Positions 32,421 to 43,439 of a stretch of DNA of 64,000 bases are shown here, piece by piece. The notes beneath the pieces are model-generated. The model was not told where the DNA came from. It did not search any database and saw only the letters and a list, made by a program, of their open reading frames with translations. The position numbers were made by a program, and so were the translations under genes. Within the stretch, counting starts at the first letter, position 1. Each line of letters opens with the position of its first letter. Origin of the DNA: Armigeres subalbatus (taxonomy: Eukaryota; Arthropoda; Insecta; Diptera; Culicidae); NCBI RefSeq assembly GCF_024139115.2, contig NW_026942946.1, positions 558,001 through 622,000 on the forward strand, written 5' to 3'.

Positions 32421-34268
32421 GCACACGTTGAGTCGGTGCAGCTCTCTTTGTTTATAATAACATTCAAAAGCGAGAGTGAGAAAACTACCTACTTTTGAGT
32501 TTAAAACTTGAGCTTTGAACTCAAAGTTGAGTTCTTTGAACTTTTTTTTTTGGTTCTTTATTTTTTCTGTGTAGCGTTTTATGCGTTTTAAGAAATGGCC
32601 AGAAGCTAACACCCATTTAATTCCGAAATAACTCCGAAACTAAAAAAAACAATCTTTTAAATCCATAAAGTTTCTAAAACTTGAATAAATTCCGCTTCTT
32701 TTGTTGAAAATTGCAAAAAAAATATTAAAACAGAAAAAAGTTTTCGTTTTCAAAAGGGAGATTGGAAATCGGATGGTCAACAACTGTGGAAGCGGTCCCA
32801 GTGTCCCAATTGGGGATATGGAAAATATTTTTAAGATTTTATTTAAATCGTACTATCAATTTCAGTGAAGTTTGACAAAAAACCCAGTTCATGAAATAGA
32901 AACATATTATTCGCACGAAACATTGTAATTTATTATTTGAACGTTCTTACTTTTATATGAGTATCCCATTCGATGTTTCTTAAACTGGGGTTTGGCGTGG
33001 TGTCCCTCAAGCATTCAGTGGTAATTTTCACCACCATGACTGAGGGGGGATTGAACGAGAATGTGCGTATCATGATCCCAAAAAGGGATGGCAATTCCTC
33101 ATTCGACGTTAGCAGAGCTCAGGGCAATCAGCTGTGAACGGTCAATGGGGGAGCTAACTTTATCCCAGAAGGGACTTATCCTACGCCGATTACGAGGACT
33201 GCGGTAGAAATTATAGCAATTCATCTTGACGTTCTCCCCTTCTGTTGCTAGAATTGAGCCAAGAAATACAGGGGAAAGCCAGTGTTTGTGATTGAACGTC
33301 GTCGAAGGGTGAAAGGGCGTATGGGAAACGGGACGCACCAAATGAACGAAAATGCGTGAAAGCAATGAAAAATGGCGGTGTACTGGTAGCTTTTTTTTTG
33401 TAAAATGGTGCGTTTTACGCAAAGACCTACAATATAACGTGTTGAATTCTGAAAACGCTTCACCGTATTTTCACCAAGTTTGTATGTGGATTTATTATTC
33501 CTTGTTGTGGTCATCTATCTGTAAAAAGGAAATGAACAGAGGGAAACTGCTCCGATCTTCCATCTCACTTAAAATATATTCATCTAATCGCGAAACAAAA
33601 ATAATACGGCGCCAATTTCGTCGCTCCTTTTTTGTGTGCTCACTGCTGAGAAAAATCACAAAAATAAACAACTCAAATACCTTTCCATTACTTTGTTTTT
33701 GATGGGATGAACATCGGAGCCATGAGATGAACTTCAGGAGCACTTTGGAAAAACGATTTATTAGTTGAGAAGGAGTACTCATGTGGTCAAAAAATTGAAT
33801 GAATAACAATAGTCACTGGGAAATTACAATAAATCTAGTTTATGAGATTCATTATTCTTACGGATAGCACGGAAATTGAATAAAAAAATAGTCCAAAAAG
33901 ACACATTATTTTACAGTGTTTTTTTTTGTTCAGCGATATGCTCAATTCGCATTTTACTTATGCTTTGTTGTTTAAATAGGTAGTGACCCATTCACATCTT
34001 ATTTGACCTATTATCACCTTTGAAACTAGCTATTCATATTTAGAAATATATCAAACTTTTAATGTTTCCAGTGAAAATTTAATTCTTCGTACGAAGCGCC
34101 ACACCAAACAATGGACCATCATATATGTACAACGTCCATTACTTGTGCACAGAGGACATGACTTCGTGTTGCATAAATTATTGTGTATGAGCTAATATGT
34201 TTAAATGGTAAAATTTCAAAAATATAACAATATATGAATAATGTACGCAGATAATTTTCTCTCTTTAT
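32421..34268. other. Gene-free stretch
   Basis: AT-rich, with scattered open frames of up to 116 codons that I do not recognise. No clear inverted ends or arrays. Confidence 0.4.
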
Positions 34269-36140
34269 TGCTACCCGGATAAAAAATATGATTAAAATAT
34301 CATAAATTTTACTGTTACATCACCAATTAAAACATAGTAATTACCATTGAATGTAATGGATTTTTAACAACTAAATCACATCAGAGACAATGGTTTTCCA
34401 CGATAAAATTAATGGTAAATGGGATTTTTACAATAAAAAAGGGGGGTTGTTATGTATCTTTACAATAAAAAAATCGAAAATTTTTCATACAAAATTCAGA
34501 ACAAAACAATTGATTTAACGGTTCTTCAATGGGATGATTTCGAAGGCCAAAACAATAGAAAACAATGTGCTTCAAATGTTTTTCTCGCATTTTTTTATTG
34601 TTTTACAGTAGAAATACAACGGGATTTTAAATACATTTCACTTCAATCTCGACTTCAATATTATAATAAAAATACAATTTTATTTAAAATAAATTAGATT
34701 CCATTTAATTTAAATTTAAATTATTAGTGGTATTTTTGAGTCCGTTAATGCTATTCAGACCGAGATTCAGACCGGGATGCATGAACGTAGATTTTGGTCG
34801 CCGATGATGCAACCGGTTTTACTCACTGAAGACGCTGTAACTAATGCTACCCACACTTTTTTTCCTGTGGAAGACGTAAATTGTAAAATCATGTCAGAAT
34901 TCTTACAAAAAGTATAAACCGAAAAGAAAAGAAAAGTTACCTGTTCATTTTTTTATTGTATCCCGTTGGTGATATAGCTCGATGATAGTCGCCGAATGAT
35001 ATTTATTGAATTATCAGTGATGGTGGCAAGCAGCAGTGTTTTATCATTACATCAATTTCTGAAACGGAACAAGGATACATGTTGACAAAAATTTTGCGAA
35101 CTTCTTTATAAGTTTTTTTTCTTGACGTGTTGAAAGATTTCTCTCACAACAAAATGATCCGGTATCATGATGATAACACTATCCAGCTTTCCACGCTCGG
35201 TAATGGCGGCTTGTCGGTGTGAAAAAATCAATCGGTCACTGTAGCGTTTGACACTAGCTGGAGGAAAGCTCATTGGCGTTCCTGCACTGAACCAAAGCTT
35301 CCTCACGAAAACGACTGATTAGTATGTTGCTCCCGCCCCTTAACGAATGTCATTCACTACCCGAATGATTTGCATTCGGTCCGTTTTCGGTATCGGATGA
35401 CACGCATCTGAATGAACATCATTCGATGACTAAATGATTTGTCGGATGGCATATGGATGATTAGTCAATCGGTGGAAAGCTGGATAGATACTCACCACGG
35501 TACAGCGGCCAATGATCAGCCGTCGCTTGCTCGCATAATCAAATAATAAAAGGAACACTTCGTTTACTTCGTCTTTCCACTAATCAACTGAGACTAATCA
35601 CAAACAAACTTGTACACGCTCATCTAAATCCAGTTATTCTCCAAGTAAAATTGTAAGTGAAAGATTTTGTTCATTTAATTTTTTTGAATTTAAAATGATC
35701 AGAACATGAATATTTCAAAACCAGCAATTAAAATATATATTTGAAAATCGGTAGAACGTTTTTTCCTGTAATAATGAAAGTTATTGTTATTTTATTGTTT
35801 TCAATTGTTATTTCATCAACATAATGAATCTATGAAATATTCTTAAATTATATTTTTATTTACTTTAAAACGGATTATCTGATCACCGAGATGGAATACC
35901 TTTATAGTTTGTTTAATTCTTGGATGAGCAATATAAAACATAAGCCAACAACTAAAATATTATAGAATGTTTCGGTCACATTTAAATGTATTGTACTTTT
36001 AAAGTAAGTACAATAAAGGATTTTGACAACCGTGAAAATCTACAATAAAAGTACAATAGATTGTATTACTTACCATAGAACCAATTGTATTCCAATGGAT
36101 CATAACATACAAAGTACTGTGAATTTTTATCCGGGTAGCA
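34269..36140. mobile_element. TIR element, 1.87 kb, TGCTACCCGGATAAAAA ends
   Basis: The left end TGCTACCCGGATAAAAAATA and the right end (reverse complement TGCTACCCGGATAAAAATTC) match over 17 bp. Beyond this both sides carry ACCAATTAAAACATAG/ACCAATTGTATTCC-like words (weakly related). The interior is AT-rich; 35335-35480 has dispersed GAATGATTTG/CATTCG words. I find no transposase and no convincing target duplication. Confidence 0.6.
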
Positions 36141-36268
36141 AAATGCAACACAATTAGGCATGTTTTGAAAAGTAGCCAAATAATTCAGTTAAAAATTCTG
36201 AAACTAAGATTTTTTTTTTAAATTGATAGACTAATATATCAAATCAGATGATTTATGAAACGGCTATA

Positions 36269-37050
36269 CACTCCCCCACGGTTATGGAACGCTTAACGAC
36301 GTTCTCAACATTCAATTACTTCTACAACGCCACAAAATCAACCAATTGTAGATATTAACACATCAATATAATCGTTAGGATCTAAGCTTTCTATCGGCTA
36401 TGTAATATCCAATCATAAATACGTTTGATTAAAAGAAAATTACTGAACTTCCAAACGATGGCAAATAACCATACTATGGAACACTTTGTATCCAACATGG
36501 CGGCGAATGTAAACAACACTTTTTATGCTAATATTAGTAACAAAGTAGTTCATACCACCAAAGCAATTGCTGTAATATGAAGCCATCCTTCAATTTTTGC
36601 TTTTGATCGCGGATGCCAGCACAAAAAAATAATTCAAAAGTGAATTATAGAGGAAAAACTAAATTGTTTCATAACAGTGGGAAAATATTGTCTGGTTCGC
36701 AATTATGGAACACTGATGAAATAAAATTCAAATATAAAGCATTTTAAGCATTCGAAGTATACTATAGAAAAAAATATTTTAAGCTCTTTTTAGTGGAATG
36801 TATTCAACCGTCTTAGACGAGTTAAGTAACCTCCATTTAATTCCACTAATTATTTCGATATCTTTGCAGATACGAATTTCGACCGCAACTGTGTGGTCGT
36901 CTTCAGTGTCTCGTATTTGACTCGACTTTCGAAGTAGTCAAATATATGATGGGTTGATAGATAGATATCTGATATTGTTCATAGAAATTCATTTATCATT
37001 GGAAATAGTGAATTTGATTGTAAATTTGTCCATAATTGTGGGGGGAGTGC
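36269..37050. mobile_element. TIR element with CACTCCCCCACGGTTATGGA ends
   Basis: CACTCCCCCACGGTTATGGA at the left is mirrored by TCCATAATTGTGGGGGGAGTG at 37028-37048. An internal GCAATTATGGAACACTGATG (36690-36712) is another partial end. It contains the repeat copy at 36762-36927. The interior has no recognisable gene. Confidence 0.6.
36762..36927 (-). repeat. GTCTAAGACG repeat, copy 2
   Basis: Read on the minus strand it begins GTCGAGTCAAATACGAGACA, continues CTGAAGACGACCACACAG and ends in AAGAGCTTAAAATATTTTTT. TTCGAAGTA occurs on both sides (36751-36759, 36928-36936) and is probably the target duplication. Confidence 0.7.
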
Positions 37051-37140
37051 TCACCGATAGAAAAAGTAGTTGAAATTTACACGAAAGTATTGCACATAAA
37101 GGGAATGCCAAAAAGAGCGTAAATTTAAACGATATTATCA

Positions 37141-37228
37141 CCTAAATGTATGCAATTTATATTGCATTATGTCACTCTTTCTTACACGACAAAGTATTAT
37201 AATGCTGTGGAAATTGCATACATTTAGG
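37141..37228. repeat. 88-nt hairpin (pre-miRNA-sized inverted repeat)
   Basis: Left arm CCTAAATGTATGCAATTT (37141-37158) and right arm AAATTGCATACATTTAGG (37211-37228) are exact complements. Pairing resumes inward with GCATTATGTCACT against AGTATTATAATGC, leaving a short loop (CTTTCTTACACGACAA). It could be a tiny palindromic MITE or a microRNA-like hairpin. Confidence 0.6.
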
Positions 37229-39350
37229 GCGAACCTGTTGGAAAAGGTCCATATGCGCCCAGAATAGTATAATTTTCCACGTTTTTATTTTGTGTAGGGT
37301 ATATATATAGCAAAGTTCACATATTTTGATAATCACTAGAAAAGACGGTTCAATCAAGACACTATGTGTCAAAGATACTATGTACAAACAATCAGATTTA
37401 CTCACCTAAAGACATTTCTCCTGTTCCAAAAAGCTTCCTCTTGGATAATTTTACTGCATAATTTATTGCGCCCTTTGCGAGAGTGTTGTTATTGATCGTT
37501 AGTTGTACCTTGGTCCTTGACATCATGCGATGGCAACCCTGAGCCGATCAGCTTGTCGATTAGGTTTTTTTCATCTGTTGTGATTTTCGATCGTGCCATA
37601 TTCTAGGCCGGTGTATCATAGCAGCTATGTTTTCCTCTTCCACTGACCATAACTGGCCCGGTACTGTTTGGAATAAATGCTTAAAGCTGTCTAGTACACG
37701 GCGGATTCGCTCGCACTTTAATCCTAGTGCAGTTGTATCACCGCTTTCTCCCTATGGATGGTGTGTTTTCCGACTTCAATCGGAATCCTTCTTGGTTGTT
37801 GGCTACGAAGCTCTCCAGGACATTCAGTGGAACCTCTTGAATGATAGACCACGTCTCTTAAACCTTTATCTCGGGTTCCGATTTGTCATCAACATTGGAA
37901 AGAAAATAAATGAATTAAACTTGTTCATTGTTTAAATAGTGCGAGTCATCTTAAAACCAGATACTGTAATCGAACTGACTACAAGAAAGTACCTTCTCTT
38001 TTTGAAAATTGTATGAAAATGTTGGTTGAATGAAATAATTCTAAAAAACCGATGAGTTTTCTAAATAAATCGTGTACGCACAAAATTATATCAGAAAATT
38101 GATCAATTTTTGACGAGACAGAGTTCCCTGGATCAGCTAGTGTTCACAATAGTGCAAGTAGGGCAATGCAAAGTTTTTGATTTTACGAGGTGTCAATAAA
38201 ATACCCAGATTAATCCACCTCGATTCAATCGTTAGGTTTCCTTTTGTGTGATACACAATATAAATAATTGCCTACATTACGACTCTTGCCAACGCACTAA
38301 AACGAATCAACCAACCAACCGTATACAATTGTGCTACACACCACTTTCTTCATAACTTTTGAACGCAATAGCCGATCGATAGTTTCGGGCTCGCTCCAGA
38401 AACTTGTCCTGGGCAGCCCTCATCTTATGCAGATGATGTTCTTACCAATACTGCGTATATCGCATTCTCGCCAATCAGTGGCCGAGTACACTTTGCGCCT
38501 TCACCAGACTTGGCGACCTTTCCACTTTTGCTTCGACGAACTCGATGGAGTGTTCCGTCTGGAAAATTGTTTCTGCCAGACGGCCAGACGGGCCAGAAAC
38601 CAACTGACTTTGAGGTATTGAATGTCTCCTGACGGGAATGTTATATTTTGCCTCGAAATACAATCCGAAGAATAAAAATAGCTGTTACAAAGCCCAACAC
38701 AATGCGATGCTACAATCAACTCTGAGTCATTCAAAATGGCGTCTCAATTTTGAGAATAAGGGGGTACATATGTAAAGTATCGGAAACCATTATTTTTTAA
38801 AAAATTATTTCTTAATATGTGCCATTTGTTGGGCTTTGATCATGCAGAGGGGGAGGGTGGGATCAAATTTAGCAATTTATATTCGAGACTTCCTTCCGAT
38901 GCTTTTTGTCTCAACAAAATTTCCTCTTCCCCTACCCCGCTCTCGGCGTAAAAAAAATGGATTATTATCGAAGTTTCATGTACTTCTGATTTTATTTCAC
39001 AGAAAGTTAATCAAGGTCACCAGAAATGAGGTACGAAGTGTTTAAAAATATTTGATCGGCGATTTTTCGAAAAAAAAAAGATTTTTAATGTTTTTATAGT
39101 TCTAAATTTAAGCTTCCACTGTGCAACTAAACATAGAAGATTAGTAAAGAATCATACTCCCTCAGTATCGTGGTTGCCTTAATTAGTTTCATCTGAAAAG
39201 AAAAGCTTGTTTAATGACATTAAATCGGATTTTATTGGATATTAATCAATGATTCATTGTGACTTAAGTTTTAAAAATATTCATTCAATATGATGGCTGT
39301 TATAAGCAACAATACAATTCAAAATCCTGTTTTTATAATTAGAACTTGTT
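37229..39350. other. Gene-free stretch
   Basis: Open frames at 37627-37935 (plus, 102 codons) and 38331-38621 (plus, 96 codons) show no motif I recognise. On the minus strand near 37600-37490 a short frame, MARSKITTDEKNLIDKLIGS, vaguely resembles the start of a transposase helix-turn-helix, but it is only about 35 codons long. Confidence 0.3.
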
Positions 39351-39359
39351 CTAAAAAAA

Positions 39360-40380
39360 ATCTTTATGCACAGCTTCAAAAGTTTGTTCAGTAAAATCCG
39401 CCAGACCTTTGCGTTTTATTTCACATAATTCCGCAATATGTTGATGCATAATATGCAACTTCGGAGTTGATGGGAGTTGGGCAGATTTCCAGGCCTTACT
39501 GAATTCACTCCAAAACATGTTTCTACTACATTGTGCAGCGCATCAAGAACTTTGTTAAATTTCTTCACATTAGTTCCATCAGTTTCTAAAACGCTCCGCT
39601 TTGCTAACAGTTGGAGACAATGACGCCCGGTAAAACCGAACTGTGCATGGCGAGTTACACTTGCCGCAGTTGTCCAGCGCTCTGCTAAACCAATATCATG
39701 TTCGAAAACAGCATTAAAAATACAGTTTACCATTCCTAAAAGAAGATGTAACGACGGTGGTGGGCAAATCTCCAAGATTAAAGTATCATTGCTGCTATTG
39801 AGAAGGGGTGTATTGATGCAATTGAAATACTTTTTTGCATCAATCTTTTTCGCTCCAGCTGCAGTCCATAAAATTTGTTTTCTCGTACAAATCCAATCGT
39901 ACGTAATTCTCCAAATTTCTTTCCTATATCTTTCTTGTTCACATTGCAGAACGCACAAGGAAAGGTGGAACTATTGCTCATCACGCCCGCTAGCATATTA
40001 ATAATCTTCAGATCACCTAGAATACCATTTTAAATTTTAAATTACCATATTTCAATCTAATGAAAGACTTCTGAACGTACCTGTGACAGTTGCATTCACC
40101 TTACCTAGCTCTAATTTTGACCAAATTTTATCAACATTCTCATGATTTTCCTGAACGTTTTCAGCAAACGCAATAATGAAACAACGTTTTACTCCGGAGA
40201 TCTTGAATTCGCTTTGGTTGGTACATTTTTGTTTATCCTCGATGATAAGCATGAACTTGAAAGAACCTTGTCCGCCACCAATGCCCACTAACAGATGGTT
40301 TTCCAGTATGTTTCGTTGACTTTTTATATAACTGATGAAACCAATAACGCTTTGGCAGTAAACAATATGTTGATCTACGA
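39360..40380 (-). pseudogene. Broken gene of an unidentified, transposon-like protein family, with one intron
   Basis: Exon 1 (40380-40081) reads VIGFISYIKSQRNILENHLL, VGIGGGQGSFKFMLIIED and SGVKRCFIIAFAENVQENHE. It ends NATVTG at a consensus donor (ACAG|GTACGT). A 64-nt intron (40080-40017) ends TTCTAG, and exon 2 continues in frame DLKIINMLAGVMSNSSTFPC, AFCNVNKKD (Cys-x2-Cys) and GELRTIG. A frameshift near 39870 leads to TAAGAKKIDAKKYFNCINTP, PPPSLHLLLGMVNCIFN and ALHNVVETCFG. A second frameshift near 39470 leads to STPKLHIMHQHIAELCE and FTEQTFEAVHK. I know this wording from dispersed, transposon-like invertebrate proteins but cannot name the family. The 5' end is cut where a CAGCGG hAT-type end begins at 40381. 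Confidence 0.65.
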
Positions 40381-40470
40381 CAGCGGGTTTCAACCTTTTT
40401 CATGACAGGTACCCCTTAGAACTTTTGCATTAATTGAGGTACCCCCTTTTTTGCTGTAGATAAAAATAAG
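40381..40470. mobile_element. hAT-type terminus (one end only)
   Basis: CAGCGGGTTTCAACCTTTTT, then CATGACAGGTACCCCTTAGA and GAGGTACCCCC, matches the general CAGNGGTTCTCAACCTTTTT end of Charlie-like hAT elements. The opposite end was not found. Confidence 0.5.
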
Positions 40471-40594
40471 CGTTACTATAGATATATATGAAAAATGAAC
40501 CTAAAAACTAACGGGATATATAAGTGAGCCAGTAATTTTTATTATTCCGCGCAACTTTTCAATTCACATTAAGTTTAACCATCAAGCTTCCTAC

Positions 40595-41052
40595 AGGTAG
40601 AGGTGTGCGCCGGTCCGATATTCTTCGGAGGCGGCGGCGTTTGTCAGAATTTTGGTCGGCGGCAGCGGCGTTTTCGACGTCACGCCGAAAGCCATTTTAG
40701 GCGACGGCGGCGGCAGCGGCGTGAATCGGCGTGGCGATTTTTCATAACGTTTTTCTAAGATTTTTTTTGCATTTTTTCTGGATATTTTCAAGACATTAAA
40801 AGAATAATCTTTTGAATTTCGCATAAAAAATCGAATGAACTTCTTCAGAAAAATCTATAAGTTTTTCCAAATTTAGAAAATATTTTCGGATTGTTTGAAT
40901 TTCCGAGAAATCTTTAGAATTACCAAGAGAAGCTCTTTTGAATTCAAAAAAAAATTGTTTGGAATTTCAGCAGAATTTCTACAGGAAAAATTCGTAAAGT
41001 TCCTGTTGAGTTGCTGTTGAGTATTCTTCCAAATTGTTAAGAAATTTTTTTT
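40595..41052. repeat. Repeat with GGCGGCGGCG head and decayed GAATTTCC tail
   Basis: GTGTGCGCCGGTCCGATATT, GGAGGCGGCGGCG and CGGCGGCAGCGGCG, then AT-rich DNA with degenerate GAATTTCCGAGAAATC-type units to about 41050. The same two-part plan is seen at 28957 and, inverted, at 53000-54090. Confidence 0.6.
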
Positions 41053-41258
41053 GAGCTTTTTAGTGGAATGTCTTCACTTGTCATAAGACGAGTTTGTACA
41101 ATCCTATTGAATTCCACCACTTAATTGTATCTTGACAGATACGTATTTAGACCTCAACAGTAAGGCCGTCTTCAGTGTCTCGTCTTCAAGTCGAGTCAAG
41201 TACGAGACACTGAAGACGGCCTTACCGTTGAGGTCGAAATACGTATCTGTCTCTAAGG
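41053..41258. repeat. GTCTAAGACG repeat, copy 3, head-to-head inverted
   Basis: GATACGTATTTAGACCTCAA, AAGGCCGTCTTCAGTGTCTC and the exact mirror GAGACACTGAAGACGGCCTT, TTGAGGTCGAAATACGTATC form a near-perfect 55-bp palindrome centred near 41195. The left flank has the usual TTTTTAGTGGAATGTCTTCA and AAGACGAGTTTG end. Confidence 0.75.
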
Positions 41259-41624
41259 AGTTTTCGAGAAAAATTCTATAAATAGTTAAAAATGTTTCAA
41301 CCAAAAATTATTCGAAATTATTGGATATCTATGGGAAATTCTTTGTACGGTAGACGTTCGATAACTGAAAGTCATTTAACGGCAATGCTTTTAACTGCAT
41401 TTCTAAAGTTACATCAGTTTTGCAATTATCGGGCAGCTGAGTTTCGAAACGATGTCAAAGTCGATGATAGCTGCATAGCGGTGAACAATCAGATGCACTT
41501 CTATTTTGACGACGTCTGACAATTGTTTGATTACTAGAATGCGTCGCAGTTATCGAACGTCATTCGCTGCAGTTAACGAACGACTAGTGTATTGTCCATA
41601 AGAAATTCTTGGGAAATTCCATTG
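41259..41624. other. Gene-free stretch
   Basis: A plus-strand open frame at 41292-41519 (75 codons) shows no motif I recognise. AACGTCATTCGCTGCAGTTA and CGTTCGATAACTGAAAG look like parts of a decayed inverted repeat. Confidence 0.3.
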
Positions 41625-42360
41625 GCCGAAAGGCGTATGTCCGAACTGGTAATTTGGCCGAAAAAGTCGTTTTCCTTAACAGGTCGTTTGGCCAAATAGA
41701 TCATCAGCCCAAAAATGCCGTTAGGCCGATATGGTCAAACAGGTCATACGACCAAATGTCAATAATAAAATATCCATCCGTTTGGCCTAATGACATTTAC
41801 GTCGATAAGGCTTTTTGTCAAACGACCGTTGAACGAAATTTCGTAACCTCTCTACTTTTCAGTCGATAGTGGCAAATCCAATTAAAGCGAATTGAACGTT
41901 TATCCGAAACTGTTATCAGGTCAAAAATGGTTTGACCGAACTGATAATTTGACCGAAAAAAATAGTTTCGACCGAAAATGCCGTTTGGTAGGAATGGTAA
42001 TTTGGACCGGAAATGTCATTTTTGCAAAACAACTCTTCTGACCGAACGGCATTTTCTGTCAAATGATCTATTCGGCTAAACGTCTTTTTTGGCAAAATGA
42101 TCAATTCAGCCAAACAACACCTTTTAAAGAAGTTTGCAGAAAGGACATTTTTAGGCTCTTTCTGCCAAATACCACATTTTTTACCAAAAGGCAGTCTTGT
42201 TCAAATGATGTATGATGACCAAACGACTTTTTACCCGAAAGGCATTTTCAGCCAAATGACCTGTTAGGGCAAACAACTTTTTACAAGTCCGTCCAAATTT
42301 TCTTTTGGCTGTACATCGCTTTCGGCCAAACTACATTTTCGGTCAAACCAGTTTCCGTAA
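41625..42360. repeat. Word-repeat region (TTTGGCCGAAAATG / GACCAAATG)
   Basis: About 30 degenerate units of 15-25 bp, each with GGCCGAAA, GACCGAAA or GCCAAATG followed by an ATTT/ACTTT word. The plan is that of 23125-24360 and 52680-52980 with a slightly different core. Confidence 0.6.
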
Positions 42361-42974
42361 AACTGTAAGTTTTGGTAATGTTATGTCGAGAGTGCTCGTG
42401 GAATAAATGTTGTAAAGGCAGGTAATACTCGTGTCTCAGTATAGGTTTTTCCCAGTCTGCCCCCTGTAGTAGGCAGAGATGCATCCTGAACAGAACATGA
42501 GCCAAGAGCGCGTCTTGGTGTTCTAAGTTTTGAACTCTGAACACAGTTCAGTGTGCACTGGGTTGGTACACAGCAAAAAAAAAATTGTAATATCACACCA
42601 GATTCGATGCACATCATCGCCGTCGTAAATCAAGTGTGATATTACATCAGTTTTATGTGACAAAAAAGTGACGTACTTGGCACTTTCTTCTCAGAATTAA
42701 AGGATGTAAGCGATTTTTGACGTAATATATTCTATGTAATAATAAAAACGACGTAAAAACCAGCCAACAGAAACCTCGTGCTTTTGGCAGCTGGGTTAGG
42801 GGTGTTCGGGAATTTTCTTTCATGATTTTAAAATACCTTCGTAGAAATGTAATACATTATTTTATTTCCAAAATTGTTGTACAATAATATAAAGAATAAT
42901 GACAATTTATTGATTTTGCTTCTATCACACGTTAACATAAGAACCATCTATAAACATATTTTTTTAGATAACTC

Positions 42975-43410
42975 GGTTTTCCCAGAGTCTATTATATAGA
43001 GTTGCGCAAAGAGGATCTTCTTACTCTTATTCTGAATGATGTTCTTGTTATTATGTTGAAAACTTTCATTTTTGTTCAACCCTTCAAGTGACTTCACGGG
43101 AGTGATCACTTCTAAAGCTTTTTAATTCGATAACCAAAGTCACCTACAGAGTGCAAACACGTGAGTTTCTTGTTGCAACTTTATTGGGGGGTGGGCTGAA
43201 GTTTTTTGAAGCTGTTTCTAGAACAAATCTAATACATTTCAATTCATGAGTTTTAATTCGCCATAATAATCACCAGGCGATAACAATACTTCCGCCTTAC
43301 CAACAATCATTTGTTTACTTTGCTCGATAGGTAGACGGTTTGACAGTTCAATAGGTAGATTTGGCTTCACTCTTTGCGTAACTCTATATATAATAGACTC
43401 TGGGTTTTCC
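42975..43410. mobile_element. hAT MITE, 420 bp, with GGTTTTCC duplications
   Basis: The element proper is 42983-43402. The left end CAGAGTCTATTATATAGAGT and the inverted right end CAGAGTCTATTATATATAGA both continue into ACGCAAAGAG or GCGCAAAGAG. Perfect 8-bp duplications GGTTTTCC flank it (42975-42982, 43403-43410). Confidence 0.9.
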
Positions 43411-43439
43411 GTATTTCATGCTTTCAAAATCAAAATTCT

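Noticed and set aside
37488..37600. Transposase N-terminal helix-turn-helix on the minus strand
   Set aside because: Only about 35 codons, no downstream catalytic domain, and resemblance too weak.
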